Assembly (NCBI GenBank): GCA_005408345.1
Contig: SEMN01000311.1
Location: 62,001-126,000, forward strand
DNA from: Macquaria australasica
Taxonomy: Eukaryota > Chordata > Actinopteri > Centrarchiformes > Percichthyidae
DNA length: 64,000 nt
Reading direction: 5' to 3'
Positions 47,873-59,900 of this stretch are shown in pieces. Every line of letters begins with the position of its first letter. The stretch's first letter is position 1. The notes below the pieces were generated by a model. The model worked only from the letters and a program-made list of their open reading frames with translations, was not told the origin of the DNA and ran no database searches. The position numbers were made by a program, and so were the translations under genes.

Positions 47873-49599
47873 TAGGATACCAGGGAGGGGAATGGGGTTG
47901 AAAGCACATCGGGAATCCTCATTTATTTTTCAAGACCTTTCTCAGCTGGACAAATGTTACAAATCCCAACACTTAAAGGGAACCTTTAAGTTTATACATT
48001 TGCTGCATTTGAGAGCAGTTTTGAGGAGTTAACCACGTTGGCATTGATGAATTCTACATGTTGCTGCATTTGAGCAAAGATTGTTTTTCAGAGAAGTGTT
48101 TGGTAATTAGTCGTGCCTATCTAAGTGCCTATCAGAGGAGCATAATTAATGTATACCATCAGGAAACAAGCCATTTATCATCCAGGGTGCAACACATCCG
48201 AATGTGGCATATGGGTTGAATCCAACATCGTCCCCTCAGGTGACTCAGACAAGAAAACAAATGACAACGCAGTGGCACCTTAAGAGGGCTGTGGGCCTCG
48301 CGAGGAGAGAGAGACTCATTAATCAGTGGCCAGAGGGTTCAATAACTCGACACTTTGACACTCCTGCCAGCTGCGGAGCTGAAGACTGCAGATACTGTTT
48401 GTACTGACTTCACAAATGAGAAAAGGCATTATGTTGCAGAATCCCTAATGTGGTTTGGGGATGCAGCGTGATTTATAGTTTTTATGAGACGAGCAGGAGG
48501 TGCTGTTTCTGTTACACAGGCAATTACTGTAGTTTGGGTTTTACACTGAGGAGAAAAACTCATAACAGTGTGATGTGAAAGGAGGGAAGATTGGTAAAAA
48601 GCAATAAAGTGCTGAACATTTCTGTTAAGATCAACTTTTTATGTAGTTTTTTTACAGCTCCCATTTCACACATGGCTCACTAATGGCACTGTGCATAGAA
48701 AGGAGAGGAGTATGTATGACTGATCACTCAGTGTCTGCAGGTTTTAGGACGTCAAAGATTTTTATGCCCTTTTAAAGCGATTTAGAATAAAAACAGAGAA
48801 ATTTTGCAGCAGAAATTAAGCTCATACATGGAAAACAGATTCCCAAACACAATCTTGCTTGCAAAGGTTTAGAAACCTGTAAAACTAAATTTAAAACTTA
48901 AATCTGGATTAATATAATAATATAATAATGATTTAAATAATTATATTAACAGATTTTTAAAGTGGTAAGCAGAGTCCTTAATTGAAACTGTCTCAGAAAA
49001 TTAGACTTCAAATGAATCAACACTTAAAAATGCATTAATCAACACATGGTTGCTCTTACAAGACATATCCTCACATAATTAATATCAAATTTAGTTATCC
49101 ACAGTACACTGAATGATGTTGTTATGGTGTTGTGTGTTACGGCAACAGCTGGAGTGTAACCACACTGCCTGAAGCCTATAATGTGTGAGCAGTTGGCAGT
49201 GAATCTCTCTGGAGAGTCTGAACCACAGGTAGTCCTCATTTGTGAGAATGAGTAAGATGTATGAGAGGACACGGGGCAAAATATGAAATCTCACAGGTAA
49301 TGAGGACCGCTCCAGTGGCTCCAGATGTTGGGGGGGGTCCTGGAACAGCTGGTATTTAGCTGTAATTGCCACATTAAGCTTTTCTGCTCTCAAGTACGTC
49401 TAGTGTTCTTTGTCGGTCCACGGGGAAACATACTGTCTGCGTCACTCAGCTGCTTCCCCTGATTTTGCTGACACAACACCTTTTTAAAGAGGGAACAAGC
49501 GCAAACACACTCTCTTCCTGGTGCACTCAGTGGATCAAGTGAGGTGATGTGCTGATTCTCTCATTAACACAGATTAAATAGATTGAGATGTGCAAGTTT

Positions 49600-49835
49600 A
49601 AAGCTGCATTAATACATTTGTGGCCACTAGGGGGCAGAAATATTCAAAAACAAGCTGACAGACACACAGCTCTGACATGTTATCACCTTTTAAAGGTGTT
49701 TTGGCTAATGTGCTAATGACCAGTTACCTAATTACACATCCAGCAAATACAGAGCAATTTTAAGGTCAGGATATGGCCAAAAGCAGTTAATACGAAAGTG
49801 TTTATAGCTGTTTGAAATGGCCACAATCGAAAGAT
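49600..49835 (+). repeat. dispersed repeat family B, partial copy
   Basis: Contains TTTGTGGCCACTAGGGGGCA and GACCAGTTACCTAATTACAC, corresponding to the 5' part of the copy at 24118. Confidence -1.
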
Positions 49836-50827
49836 TTCCTCAAAGAGAGGGGCAAGACATAATAAGTCGTTTAATGAACAATCTTTCCTGGAAGACATTT
49901 ATAGTATTGAATTTGTTTGTACATTCAAAATTTTCATGGAAAAATAAAGACAGCTGATGAGACAAGTTTAAAATTCAACCTCCACACACTCTGCCAATCT
50001 CTGTGTGAAGTGGTGGGAGGGGGTTTCAATATGTTGCTTATTTTGGACATAACCCACTCAAGCGTCTCCACATCTGCAAGGTGGGCGACGAGTCTGCAGC
50101 TGAACAGCGGCAGATAGCGCAGAGATGGAGTATGGCTGTGCTGAAAAATCCCGTCACTAATACATCTTATCGCTTTGTTATCACGAAAGGGAAGGAAAGA
50201 ACAAGAAACAATATGTGAAAGAAAAAGACAGTGAGATAAAGAGACAGACAGGAGCATGGCTGAAGCTTTGGATTGCTATTCATTACGGTTGAGTTCAGGT
50301 GAAGAGAGAGAGAAAATACAGTGTGTCAGAGAAACTGATTGGAAAGTGTTGTGTTGTGCAGCTACTGTTTGAGAGGCTCAGCTGTGATTGGAGTACATGT
50401 TCTTCCTCCTCACTCCCACGCTGTGCTGCTTCTCACTCATCACTCTTGAAATTACTGGAATCCATCTGCTGTCACGTGGATGCTGACAGTCTCTGAGAGC
50501 TGTATGACAATACCGTAGCACATAAAAAGTAGACCACCGATGGCCTTCATGTTCCTGCAGAGATACAGCTGTAGGTCTACTGTAAGTAAGAATGTAGGGT
50601 CTCTAAGCTTGATAAGGTAAGTAACCTTGAAGATATTGAAAAATAAAATATATGTCAGAAGGGAAAGAATTATGGCGGCAAGAAAGACAAGCAACTACAC
50701 CTCCTGGTGCTGCATAGAGTGCTGCAGTTGTAGCCTTTATGGGCAGTTAATAGTCCTTAAGTTACTGCTTCTTGTGTTTGGTGTTTGGCTGGCTACTGGA
50801 AAATGCATTTTCATTCTTGTTTCTTAA

Positions 50828-51345
50828 AGATGCACTAATCAATATTTTATAGAGTATTAAAAATGTATCAAATGACTGTGGGTTCATACGAGAAAAATGT
50901 TTCGCAATACACAGAGAATTGTGGAGCGTTTTAGCATCTTTCAGCTCATTGTTTTGGATTTAGCGTGTGCAGCTTTTACTATTTTGGTTCAGCCTCTGCG
51001 CTTTAATCAGCCTTGTTTGCAGCAAGAGGAAGCTGTTTTCAGCTCAACGCTACCTGCTCAGCACCAAACGGCAAACCAGACAGAGTTAGCAACTAGCTGG
51101 TTAACATGGCAGAGTGTTTAGCAAATAAGTTAGAGTAGGTGGAGACCAAAACAAAGCTAAAAGGAGAGTGAATAATGGACTTACATTCATCAGGTGGAGG
51201 GGACCAAGACTCCAAATGAATGTCGCTATCTGCTGGATATGTGAATAATCAACTGTTTAAGACTATATAAGATGTCAATGTTGTGTTTATTGTGTATTCC
51301 AGTGCCCACATGTGGCCGCTCTAATAAGGTAAAAGTTTCATTTTT
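50828..51345 (-). repeat. dispersed repeat family B, copy 4 (inverted)
   Basis: Plus-strand blocks CTGCTCAGCACCAAACGGCA, AGTTAGCAACTAGCTGGTTA and GGTGGAGACCAAAAC match the inverted copy at 26775. The end carries CCCACATGTGGCCGC. Confidence -1.
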
Positions 51346-51534
51346 AAGGCACTAATAGTGTTGCAAATTAATTCCACATACAGCATATAAATGGGCACAT
51401 CATCCTCGCAAGAGAGCTGAATCCTTTGTTGAGCCTATATAGTAAGGAGATCAATAATTCAACATCCATGTGTTTCCCACAGTGAATAGGTCACATCAGC
51501 TGCTTGTACTCTTCTGCAGCTCATACGAATACAA

Positions 51535-51551
51535 ACACACACACACACACA
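51535..51551. repeat. (CA)n microsatellite
   Basis: About 17 bases of CA. Confidence -1.
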
Positions 51552-51699
51552 GCAGTGATCATGTTTCTCATAATATTTCATTTAGTGCATAGACTGTATA
51601 AATGTAGAACTTTGATTTGTTATTGTGGCGTTTGAAGAAACACTAACCATGCTAGATTGTCGTTTCACTTTCACTGCTTTAAATTCAAATCAATACTGC

Positions 51700-52075
51700 T
51701 TCTTTAGAGAGCAAAGAAACTGCTGCTCTAAACTTTGTGATAAATACTGTATCAATAACAAGTGTAAGGAAGTATCTTTCAAGATATTCCATAGAATCTA
51801 CCCAGTAAAACTTGTGTTAGAAAGATTCAAACTGGATATTGATTTCTAATTTTTCACTACAATATCATTCTGGATTGATGTAGCCAACTTTCTAAAAAAG
51901 TAAAGTTAAGATGAATGTTGAAGACCTTTAATTTATTAAACGAATATATCATGATGCATACAACATGAACTCTGGCATTACAAAATGTACATGTAATTTT
52001 TCTTTTGTTTGGTTTTGTCTGTATCTGTTTGTACCTCTGTATCTGAACATGTGCACAATAAAGAAAGTTACGGCT
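51700..52075 (+). mobile_element. L1-like LINE 3' fragment
   Basis: The frame ending at 51849 reads CKEVSFKIFHRIYPVKLVLE, the conserved EVxFKIxHRxYP motif of fish L1 ORF2 C-termini. A shifted frame continues with FWIDVANFL near 51870, so the gene is frameshifted and dead. An AT-rich 3' UTR follows, with AATAAAGAAAG at about 52059. It is 5'-truncated; the exact start is not visible. Confidence -1.
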
Positions 52076-52081
52076 TAATCA

Positions 52082-52620
52082 GTGACATCACAACAGGTGT
52101 GTTGCCAAAGACCTCTGATGGAAAACACCTGCTGTGGCATCGATGAGGTGCAACGATATCTTAGAGCTGATTTTCTGAACCTCTACTTGTGCTGCTGCTA
52201 TACTTTGTGCTTCTACAATAATCACCCAGATGGATTTTGTTTTGCAGTAATTACTGTGTACCTCTACATGAACCCAGTTATGGCTACGCACCAAAGCAGA
52301 ACTCATATGGACTTATAAAGTGGACTTATTCCATTGGACTTAATTCACTGGACTCGTTTCTTGGACTTCTTTTACTGAACATCTTGTGTTGGATTTGTTA
52401 CATTAGCATTGGTCCAACTGCAGTGTAATCCTATTGTTATATTACAGTTCCATTGAAGAGAGGGGATCTTTCTTTGGATTTCCTCTCCTGAAGTTTCTTT
52501 TCCTTCCTTTTGTGTTTCTAAGAGAGCTTTAACTGGATCAGGTACTGCTTTTTTTGTTTTTTAAAGATGTTGCATGTGATATTGGGCTACACAAACAGAC
52601 TTCACTTGACTTGACATTTG
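52082..52620 (+). mobile_element. probable LINE/SINE 3' tail
   Basis: Ends in ATTGGGCTACACAAACAGAC and an ACTTG-type short repeat, the usual 3' end of a class of fish LINEs. Before it lies TCTCCTGAAGTTTCTTTTCC, similar to the 3' UTR of such elements. No coding sequence is recognised. It follows the L1-like fragment directly. Confidence -1.
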
Positions 52621-52656
52621 ACACTGAATATTGTTTTGAGATGATCATTTTTCAAG

Positions 52657-52720
52657 TTGAGGTTCAAAGTTCAGTCTTGACCTTAGAAACATCAGTTGAC
52701 AAAAATGGACCTCATGGTCC
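52657..52720 (+). repeat. direct repeat, copy 1
   Basis: TTGAGGTTCAAAGTTCAGTC to GGTCC; closely matched by 53555-53621, about 900 bases away. Confidence -1.
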
Positions 52721-53554
52721 AATTTAGTAGCTGTTCAGGATTGGGTTGCACCAGCTATTCGTATCCCATTAAAGTCCTTCCTAAGCTTACTAACTTCTGT
52801 ACAAGCTAGTTTCAAACTAGTCATTCGCTAAATTGGGTTGCACCATTAAAATCTAAGAAATGTCTTCGCATGTAGAGGCTTTAGGAATGTGTAAATTGGT
52901 TGCTACAAAACATCTGTAGTGCTATGTAAGCTATGTTAACAGTAACTCACTGTAGCATCATGAGCTGTGACAGAACTTCCAAAAATAACTATTTTAGCAA
53001 AAATATTAAACTTACCTGACAATCCTTTCTAAATGTGGGTATGAATTTGCTTAATTTATATGTGCATACTAGGAGAAATGCAGTGTATGCGAGTTTCAGA
53101 TCTAGTAATACTCATGTAGTTTAGAATGAGAGGGAAATATCTGATTACACTAACCAATGTTATAAGTGTAACGCTTGTAATTTGAGGTGTATTGTGTTTT
53201 TTGGGCTGCTGGAGGAGCATTTTGATTAAGTGTCGCAATGCTCTTCAATCTAAACGGGTCGTGTTAGCAAGTTAATGTTACTTTTATCAGTTGGTTCAGT
53301 TAGCTACGTAGAAGTTTCGCCTGGAAGTAAATATTAATAACTAATTTCTATGTAAGAATTATGTTTGTGATGGCAACCCGTTTTAATTTAGTGATGCAAA
53401 GATCTCCACTTAGTAAACACTTGGGTTTGCTGTTCTTAAGTTTGCACTTAAGCTCCTGGAGCTGCCATCTTCATCAGCAGGTGGACTTAGTTGCTCGTTG
53501 TCATGGAACTGTAGGTTGTTCAAATTACCATTTCTTTTCTGAGCGCATTAAAAA

Positions 53555-53621
53555 TTGAGGTTCAAAGTTCAGTCTCGACCTTGAGAACAGCAGCTGACAA
53601 AACAATCTCACATCAAGGTCC
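53555..53621 (+). repeat. direct repeat, copy 2
   Basis: Near-copy of 52657-52720. The two flank a stretch that starts with a GTTGCACCA motif and has no coding potential. Confidence -1.
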
Positions 53622-53889
53622 ATATCGTGGGTTGAGTAATGCACAAACTCACGCCCAAAGAAAAATATTCAACAAGAAAAATAGTTTAAGGACTGCAGCC
53701 ATCGTCTGTGTGACTGGCATCCACAGGCTGTACTGTAGAGGGGCAGTAACCATGGCAACAATCAGCCTCTGGCCAGCCATCAACAGTTTAATAGACAGCA
53801 AATTAAATATAAAATTAGAAAAATCTTCCACAGTTTGTTTGTCGGTGGTAGCAACATCTTATCACAGCGACGGGTCTTTGTAAGAGGCA

Positions 53890-54050
53890 TAAAAAAATCA
53901 GATGAAAAGTCAAGGTATTACCGAAGTAAAGTTCATCCGAGATTGTGAATGGCAATGCCAAATTTCATGGCAATTCATCCATTGATTGTGAAGATATTTT
54001 ACTTTGGACTGAAGTGTTGGATCGACAGATCGACCAAACAACATGGGTTC
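53890..54050 (+). repeat. dispersed repeat family C, single diverged unit
   Basis: Contains CCAAATTTCATGGCAATTCA and TTGGACTGAAGTGTTGGATC, matching the unit at 45503-45660. Confidence -1.
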
Positions 54051-54472
54051 AAAAAAAAGAGAGAAAATGCCACATTGTTCCAACCAGCAGCAGCCTAAGC
54101 ACAGTAATGGAGTTTGAGAGAACAACATGAAACAGCATTACAACTCCCCGGTCTGCCACTTATTTTCCTCCCTGCCACATTAAGTTGAAGGAGCAGAAAG
54201 AGCAGATGACACGCTGAGCAGGAAGGAGATTAATTTTGCGCTGTAAGTGGAGCAGAGCTGATGGCTGGAGAAAGGGGGCGATGGTAGGGGCACAAAAGGA
54301 TGTCATCTGGAGGGTATTTTTAGAGTGTGAGGTGCACTGATAACTGGCTGCCATTGCAATCTGCCTGCAGGTTCCCAGCAATAATAACTGCTCTCATTCT
54401 GAAGATTCACTCAGAGTGAAATCCTCTCATGCAGAGAAACACAGGCAGGCTGATTGACTCTCTCACTCTCTT

Positions 54473-54500
54473 ACACACACAAACACACACACACACACTG
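54473..54500. repeat. (CA)n microsatellite, interrupted
   Basis: About 28 bases of CA with AAAC interruptions. Confidence -1.
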
Positions 54501-55869
54501 GCACACACTCAAAAATATGGACGTTCATAAGTGACAATGATAAGTGAGGACAAAAAACGAATTCAAGCTGTCAGCACGGCAAGATTTGAGAGTGAAGGAC
54601 AGATTTGTGACTTATGGGAGCAAAATTTGGTCTGGTCTGTGCTCTGATTGAAATCTGCTCTCAGAATTTTTCGGTTTCGGCAAAAAAGATGAAATACTTG
54701 AACTCCAGCAGAAGAAGCTTATTGAGATTTCCACTCAATTTATGTTTCAGCCATCAGTTAAGTTCATGATCTTTGGGTAGTGACCAAAAAGAAAGACACT
54801 GTGGATATATGTAGTCAAAATATGTTTTCTTTTGCAGGGTGTCTGGGATCACCCACAGGGACAGGTCAAAGCTCCCAAAAGGAGTCGCAAGATAAATTGT
54901 GACTCTGGTCGTCAGATGATGAACAGAAAAGAAAAGCAGAATAAAGCATACAAGCTACACAAACGTATGTTTATCTTTTTAGACGCCCCCCTAATCTTTG
55001 TTTTTTTCTTGCAAATTACAGACTCATTTTTATGCCTTTAGGACAATAAAAAATATTTGAATAAAACAGGGGGAAAAAATTCACATTAACGTTTTTAGTT
55101 GAACTGGTCACAACTGGTTGACATTTGCAACCAACGAGAAGGGTTGCAAGTAGAAACTGTTTTGTTTTAAGGGGTCACAAGCCAGGAAGATTGTGTTAAA
55201 GGACAGGTTAGGCTCTTAATACCAGACTCACATGCCATGCTGTGAAGGTTCAAACGGTTATTGGCAGCTGTAATCATTCTTCCATACTAAGCGATCCCTC
55301 CCTATCAGAACTACACTGTAAAAAATGGAGGACAAAATCCACAGTCCTCGTTCTGTGCAAAAATGTGTTCCAGAGCTAATATGAGGCTTCAACAGGCTAA
55401 CTCAGACATCTGCATTGGGATAGAAATAAATAAGAAATCAGAACCTACCCTTTGAGGAACTTGTATATCTGGAAAAAGCATGAGTAGAACCACTGCTGCT
55501 TTGCATTAAAATAAGGACAAGTGGTTCAGGCATCTGATCAGGATGGACAGATGTATGTTTTAGCAGATTCTAAGTACTTGAGAATAAGAGATGATATTTT
55601 CTTAACAGTTAGGGTCTAATAGGATTGCTCTTCACCTCCAGGTCAAATAAAATGGATTTCACTCTGCTCTCAGTGGGTTTTTGCATGTGTAGACACAGAA
55701 TGCAAAACACTGCATGCAGCTTTGAAGATACTGAGCAAAGGACACACTTCCTCTTGGATCAAAACATTGATTACTCTGTTTAAACTTATCAATCTGCCCC
55801 TCAAACCTTGACTTGCAGATTGATTAATGCTCAAATTTGATTTGTGCTCAGTCAGTTTTGGTGAAACAG

Positions 55870-56030
55870 AGAAGAAACATTCTCTGGTTACAAGTGAAGA
55901 TTTACTGCTTTTCTCTGTTTTATATCATTATAAACTGAATATCTTTGTGTTTTGGCCTGTTAATCAGACAAAACAATACATTTGAGGAACTTGAACTCAC
56001 TATTTTTTTTTACTTTTAATTGCAGCCATA
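55870..56030. repeat. degenerate repeat related to family D
   Basis: Contains TACTGCTTTTCTCTGTTTTA and AACTGAATATCTTTG blocks, ending near TTGCAGCCATAC. Confidence -1.
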
Positions 56031-56470
56031 CTCTTGTCTCTCACACATACACAGAGACACTCACTACAGCATACTAATGCGAATATATACTTGGATATGT
56101 ACAGTCTATAATACACTCATACGCCTGCATTTTCTCTCACATGCAACAGTCATGTTTACCTCCTTTCTGAGTTATTTTAGGGACAATAGCGCCACCTGCT
56201 GGTAATAAACGTTTACACAGAAGTGAGAACGAAATAAAGCACTTGACAAGCTGCTTTGCTTTAGTTTAAATGATTTACCAGTATTTTATGGACACGCACA
56301 AAAAAAAGGAAAAAAATTAGAAAGATTAAACTGTAAAAACCTGTCAAAGTGAATGTGGACGTCTGAAATGTGGTTTTTACGACGAAGCGAGCGAACACTT
56401 CGTGACTGCTCATTTCATCTGCATCTTCTAAAGATAATTTCAGACTTTCACACCCTGCCCTCGGTTTAAA

Positions 56471-56505
56471 AAATAAATAAATAAATAAATTTTAAAAAAC
56501 CAGCA

Positions 56506-56537
<32 letters not shown>
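56471..56537. repeat. (TAAA)n tracts upstream of tmx1
   Basis: Two runs of TAAA/AAAT units (56471-56490 and 56511-56537), the second ending about 80 bases before the tmx1 ATG. Confidence -1.
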
Positions 56538-56540
56538 TAC

Positions 56541-56614
56541 AAACTCACCACGTGACTCGGACGTCCGGGCGCTCAGCGGAAGTGTTAGCGAGCAGCAGCA
56601 GCAGCAGCAGCACA
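56541..56614 (+). promoter_or_regulatory. tmx1: tmx1 proximal promoter and 5' UTR
   Basis: CpG-containing sequence between the (TAAA)n tract and the ATG. It contains a CACGTG E-box (56549-56554) and GCGGAAGTG (56576-56584), a good ETS-type site of the kind usual close to start sites of TATA-less housekeeping promoters. A run of AGC triplets (56591-56611) leads into the start codon. The start site itself is not visible. Confidence -1.
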
Positions 56615-56778
56615 ATGTTTTCCTCGACGCCGCAAACGAGTCGCCGCTCCTGGGTGTGCCGCTTACTGCTGGCGGTCTGTTTAACGGCGCCGCCGGCCTC
56701 GGCAAAGCGGGACAGCCTCAGGGAAGTGACCGACGGCAACTGGGAGGAAATCCTGACAGGAGAATGGATGATTGAATT
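56615..56778 (+). CDS. tmx1: tmx1 coding exon 1 (signal peptide, domain start)
   Basis: 54 codons plus two bases. A basic stretch (RRSWVCR) and hydrophobic core LLLAVCLTAPPASA form the signal peptide, followed by KRDSLREVTDGNWEEILTGE. The donor TT then GTCAGT is weak at +3, but it is the only one giving the conserved EFYAPWC junction. The ATG at 56615 is the first in frame after the AGC repeat. Confidence -1.
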
Positions 56779-56946
56779 GTCAGTGTCCTGCTAACGTCCA
56801 CTGCTAACGGCTAGTCGGCTAGCTAGTTAGCTAGCTAGCTAGCTAGCTAGCTTGTCGGTTAACCGGGGCTGTTTGAGCTCGTAGAAACGGGGCGTGATTT
56901 GCGGTGTCCGGTCAGATTCAAGCCCGAATGATTTGCCTTATCCGGC

Positions 56947-56985
<39 letters not shown>

Positions 56986-59900
56986 CGTGTCTTCCTCTCA
57001 CTTAGTCCTGACAAGTCGCTAAAAAAAAAGGGGGGGGGGGGTCTAGCTGCGCTAACGGCTGCCATCTTTTAGCTGACCAGACTACCGCGGAGCTGCATGC
57101 TAAGTAACGGTCAGGTCTTCGGCTTGTACTCGGGTGGTTGTTTAAACGCTGCTGTGAGCGACTGTGCAGTTTATCTGAGGCTTTCCCTGTGAATCTTGAC
57201 CCCCCCCCGCAGCTACGCACCCTGGTGTCCAGCGTGCCAGCAGCTCCAGCCGGCGTGGAAGGAGTTCGCGGACTGGGGGGAGGACATGGGGGTCAACATA
57301 GCCAAGGTGGACGTGACGGACCAACCCGGTAGGCAAGAACGAGCTTTCCCAGCTGGCGAAGTGTCTCCCTGTGACCACTGTTTTCTCTGATGGTGCAGAC
57401 CCCTCTTCTCGTAATGTTGATCATAGGACGTGTTTTTAATACTTAGGTTGAATATTAGAAACGGGGTGCAACACAATTCAGCAGCACTTACAAACCACAG
57501 CCTCCAAAATGACCTTAAAGTCGAGTCAACACCTCTCTAAAACACTTTAAACAAAAAACTTCATCATAACTGTAATGAAGGCAGGATTTATTGCAAAGCC
57601 GTGGACCCAATGAACTGGCATTTTTGTAGTGTTTACTTTAGATACACCAGGAATTCAAGTATTTGCATACTGCTTAATATTACATTTAAAAAGGCAGCTA
57701 CGAAGTGAGTTACTCAGTTTTATACCAATAAAGAGTGGACCATATGGATTAAATCCTCTATTTTGGTAAATGTCATTCAGTAACATATTGATAGATATTA
57801 TGATGCACTTTGCTTTCTGGAAAATCTATTGAGAGACTGTTTATATATAAATATATAAACAATTACTCAGGAACGTCTGGTCTAGGCAAGTCCAGTAAAT
57901 TGAATGCCCGACTCCATCCAACATTGCCATGAAACATTCCTACTCATTGATCCAAAACAACCAGAAGTATCAAAGAGACAGTTACCGCTGTCTTGATAGT
58001 ATGGCGAAATCTCACAGTATATAATGTCATATATATATATATATATACTGTAGTCCAGCACTTATGCCTATAACCAGTTTAGGTCAGGCGTTAGAGGCCA
58101 TTTAATTAGAGTTTTGAAGGCAACTTATTGAGGTACAAAGACGCCAGATAGCTGGTACCGGATTTGTTGATGCATCAGTTTCCATCACTGCAAAAATATG
58201 TGATTATTTGGCAAATTGAATTGTCTCAGAAATCCTAACAGCACGCTTATCCATAGGAAAACTGCACTAGTAAAAAGGTGCAGTCTGACGCACACTTAAC
58301 CGGTTATTTGGTTAACAACACTACAGTTTACAGCCTGATAAGTGACACCTTTTTGAAAGTAAAAGAAGGTCAGTATGAGCTTTAACAAAGTTGTATTCAT
58401 GTCAGGGCTACTATATTTTAATGTGTTAACTTTTCTCCAGCCCTGTATAAAATGTCAGTATTAACGTGAGCCAGTGTTGCACTGCAGCTGCTGTCGGACA
58501 TTAATTCAGCCAAGTCTGAAATTCAGTTTAGTTACAGTCAAAATGTTCCTTCCTGCACGCTGACTGTTCTCGTCTCCTCCCTCTGTAAGGTCTGAGTGGG
58601 CGATTCATCATCACTTCACTTCCTACTATTTACCAGTAAGTTCTTTGGTATTTTGTGGTTTTTATTGCTTCCTCTTTTGTTGTGGCTGCTTGTGGTGTAT
58701 GTAATGCTGATGTGCGCCATCTTGACAGAAAGAGATCTAGTGGGTTTAACTAAGTTAAGAACCTCGTGTACTTTTAGCTCACCAATTCTCTGTTCTTCCG
58801 TCTTGTATTATGTCACATTAACATTTTGAAAAGACTATATCTTGTTCTTTGCATAATTTGCTTATAGACAATCATCAGTAAGGGGGGAAAAACGTATTTG
58901 TTTGCATAAATGCAGTTTGAGTTTCTAAAATTTGCCATATTTGGGTTTAACATTATGGATTTAAACCATTGGACTGGGGACAGCAAAATATTTTCACTCA
59001 AGGGGTACAATAATGTTTATTCATCCATCTATCTATAATTTATTTGGATTAGCCATTCGATCTTATGACATGACAAGAAATGGTGAAAAATGCAGATCAG
59101 AAGTTGTTCAACCAAAAAGTGTGATTCAATTAATAGAATTATATAAAACGGAGGAAAAACAGCAAATCGTCCGTTTTGAGAAGGTGGTGCTAAACTTGCT
59201 TTTTTTTTTGCTTTATAAAGGACTTAAATGGTAATCCATTCTCACCATGTTCACTGATTAATTTTCTTGATTATCACCTGATTGTTTCAGCTCTATTTCA
59301 GTCCTCACTGTCAACCAGAAACAGCCTCACCAAATGTAACACCAACAATAATCAGTAACAGAAAGTCATTTGTTAACCGGTGCATAACAGCAGCCCTTTG
59401 AATGAATCCTGTGATGGCAGAGTTTCCTTTTGGTAAAGTAATTTTTGGTCCTAAAAATGCACATTCAAGTCAAGTTGTGGCTGTATACTTTGCAGAATGC
59501 ATAGTTGCTCTCTAATTTAGATTGTTCATATAATGCATTTAAACTGTTTGCTTCATTGCAGATATTTTGGCTGTTACACCACTGGTCTAATCGGCCATTT
59601 TGCTTTCTTATTCTGTTGGCTGTCAGTCAGCATTGACTGTCACTGTCACACTCTGTCAGGATCACAGCAGCTAAACACACACACTTTTTTTTATAGTGTG
59701 TCAGTCAGATTTTCTTTAAAGAAAAAAATGTTGGTCAGGATAAAACACTGCACTGTTCCTAAAAGCGACTATAATGTCTGCGTGTTTCAGCTGCAAGGAC
59801 GGCGTCTTCCGGAAGTACCAGGGAGCTCGAACTAAAGAGGACTTCCTCAGCTTCGTTGATGAGCAGAAATGGAAATCAGTGGAGCCAATTTCCTCTTGGC

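Larger units (their letters stand above)
30401..56540. other. intergenic region between trim9 and tmx1
   Basis: 26 kb between the two divergent genes. No ORF looks like a real exon; the longest (161 codons, 35865-36350) shows no recognisable domain. Repeat content is listed separately. In 31410-32460, 32580-34090, 34630-39180, 39670-42540, 43740-45180, 45720-47730, 47880-49600, 54060-55870 and 56030-56460 I see nothing I can name. Blocks near 35840-36340 and 54130-54420 are complex, repeat-free sequence and are only candidates for conserved non-coding elements. Confidence -1.
56779..57212. other. tmx1 intron 1
   Basis: 434 bases packed with simple sequence: GCTA repeats (56818-56852), an ATT run (56947-56985), and adjoining A and G runs (57021-57041). 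Confidence -1.
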
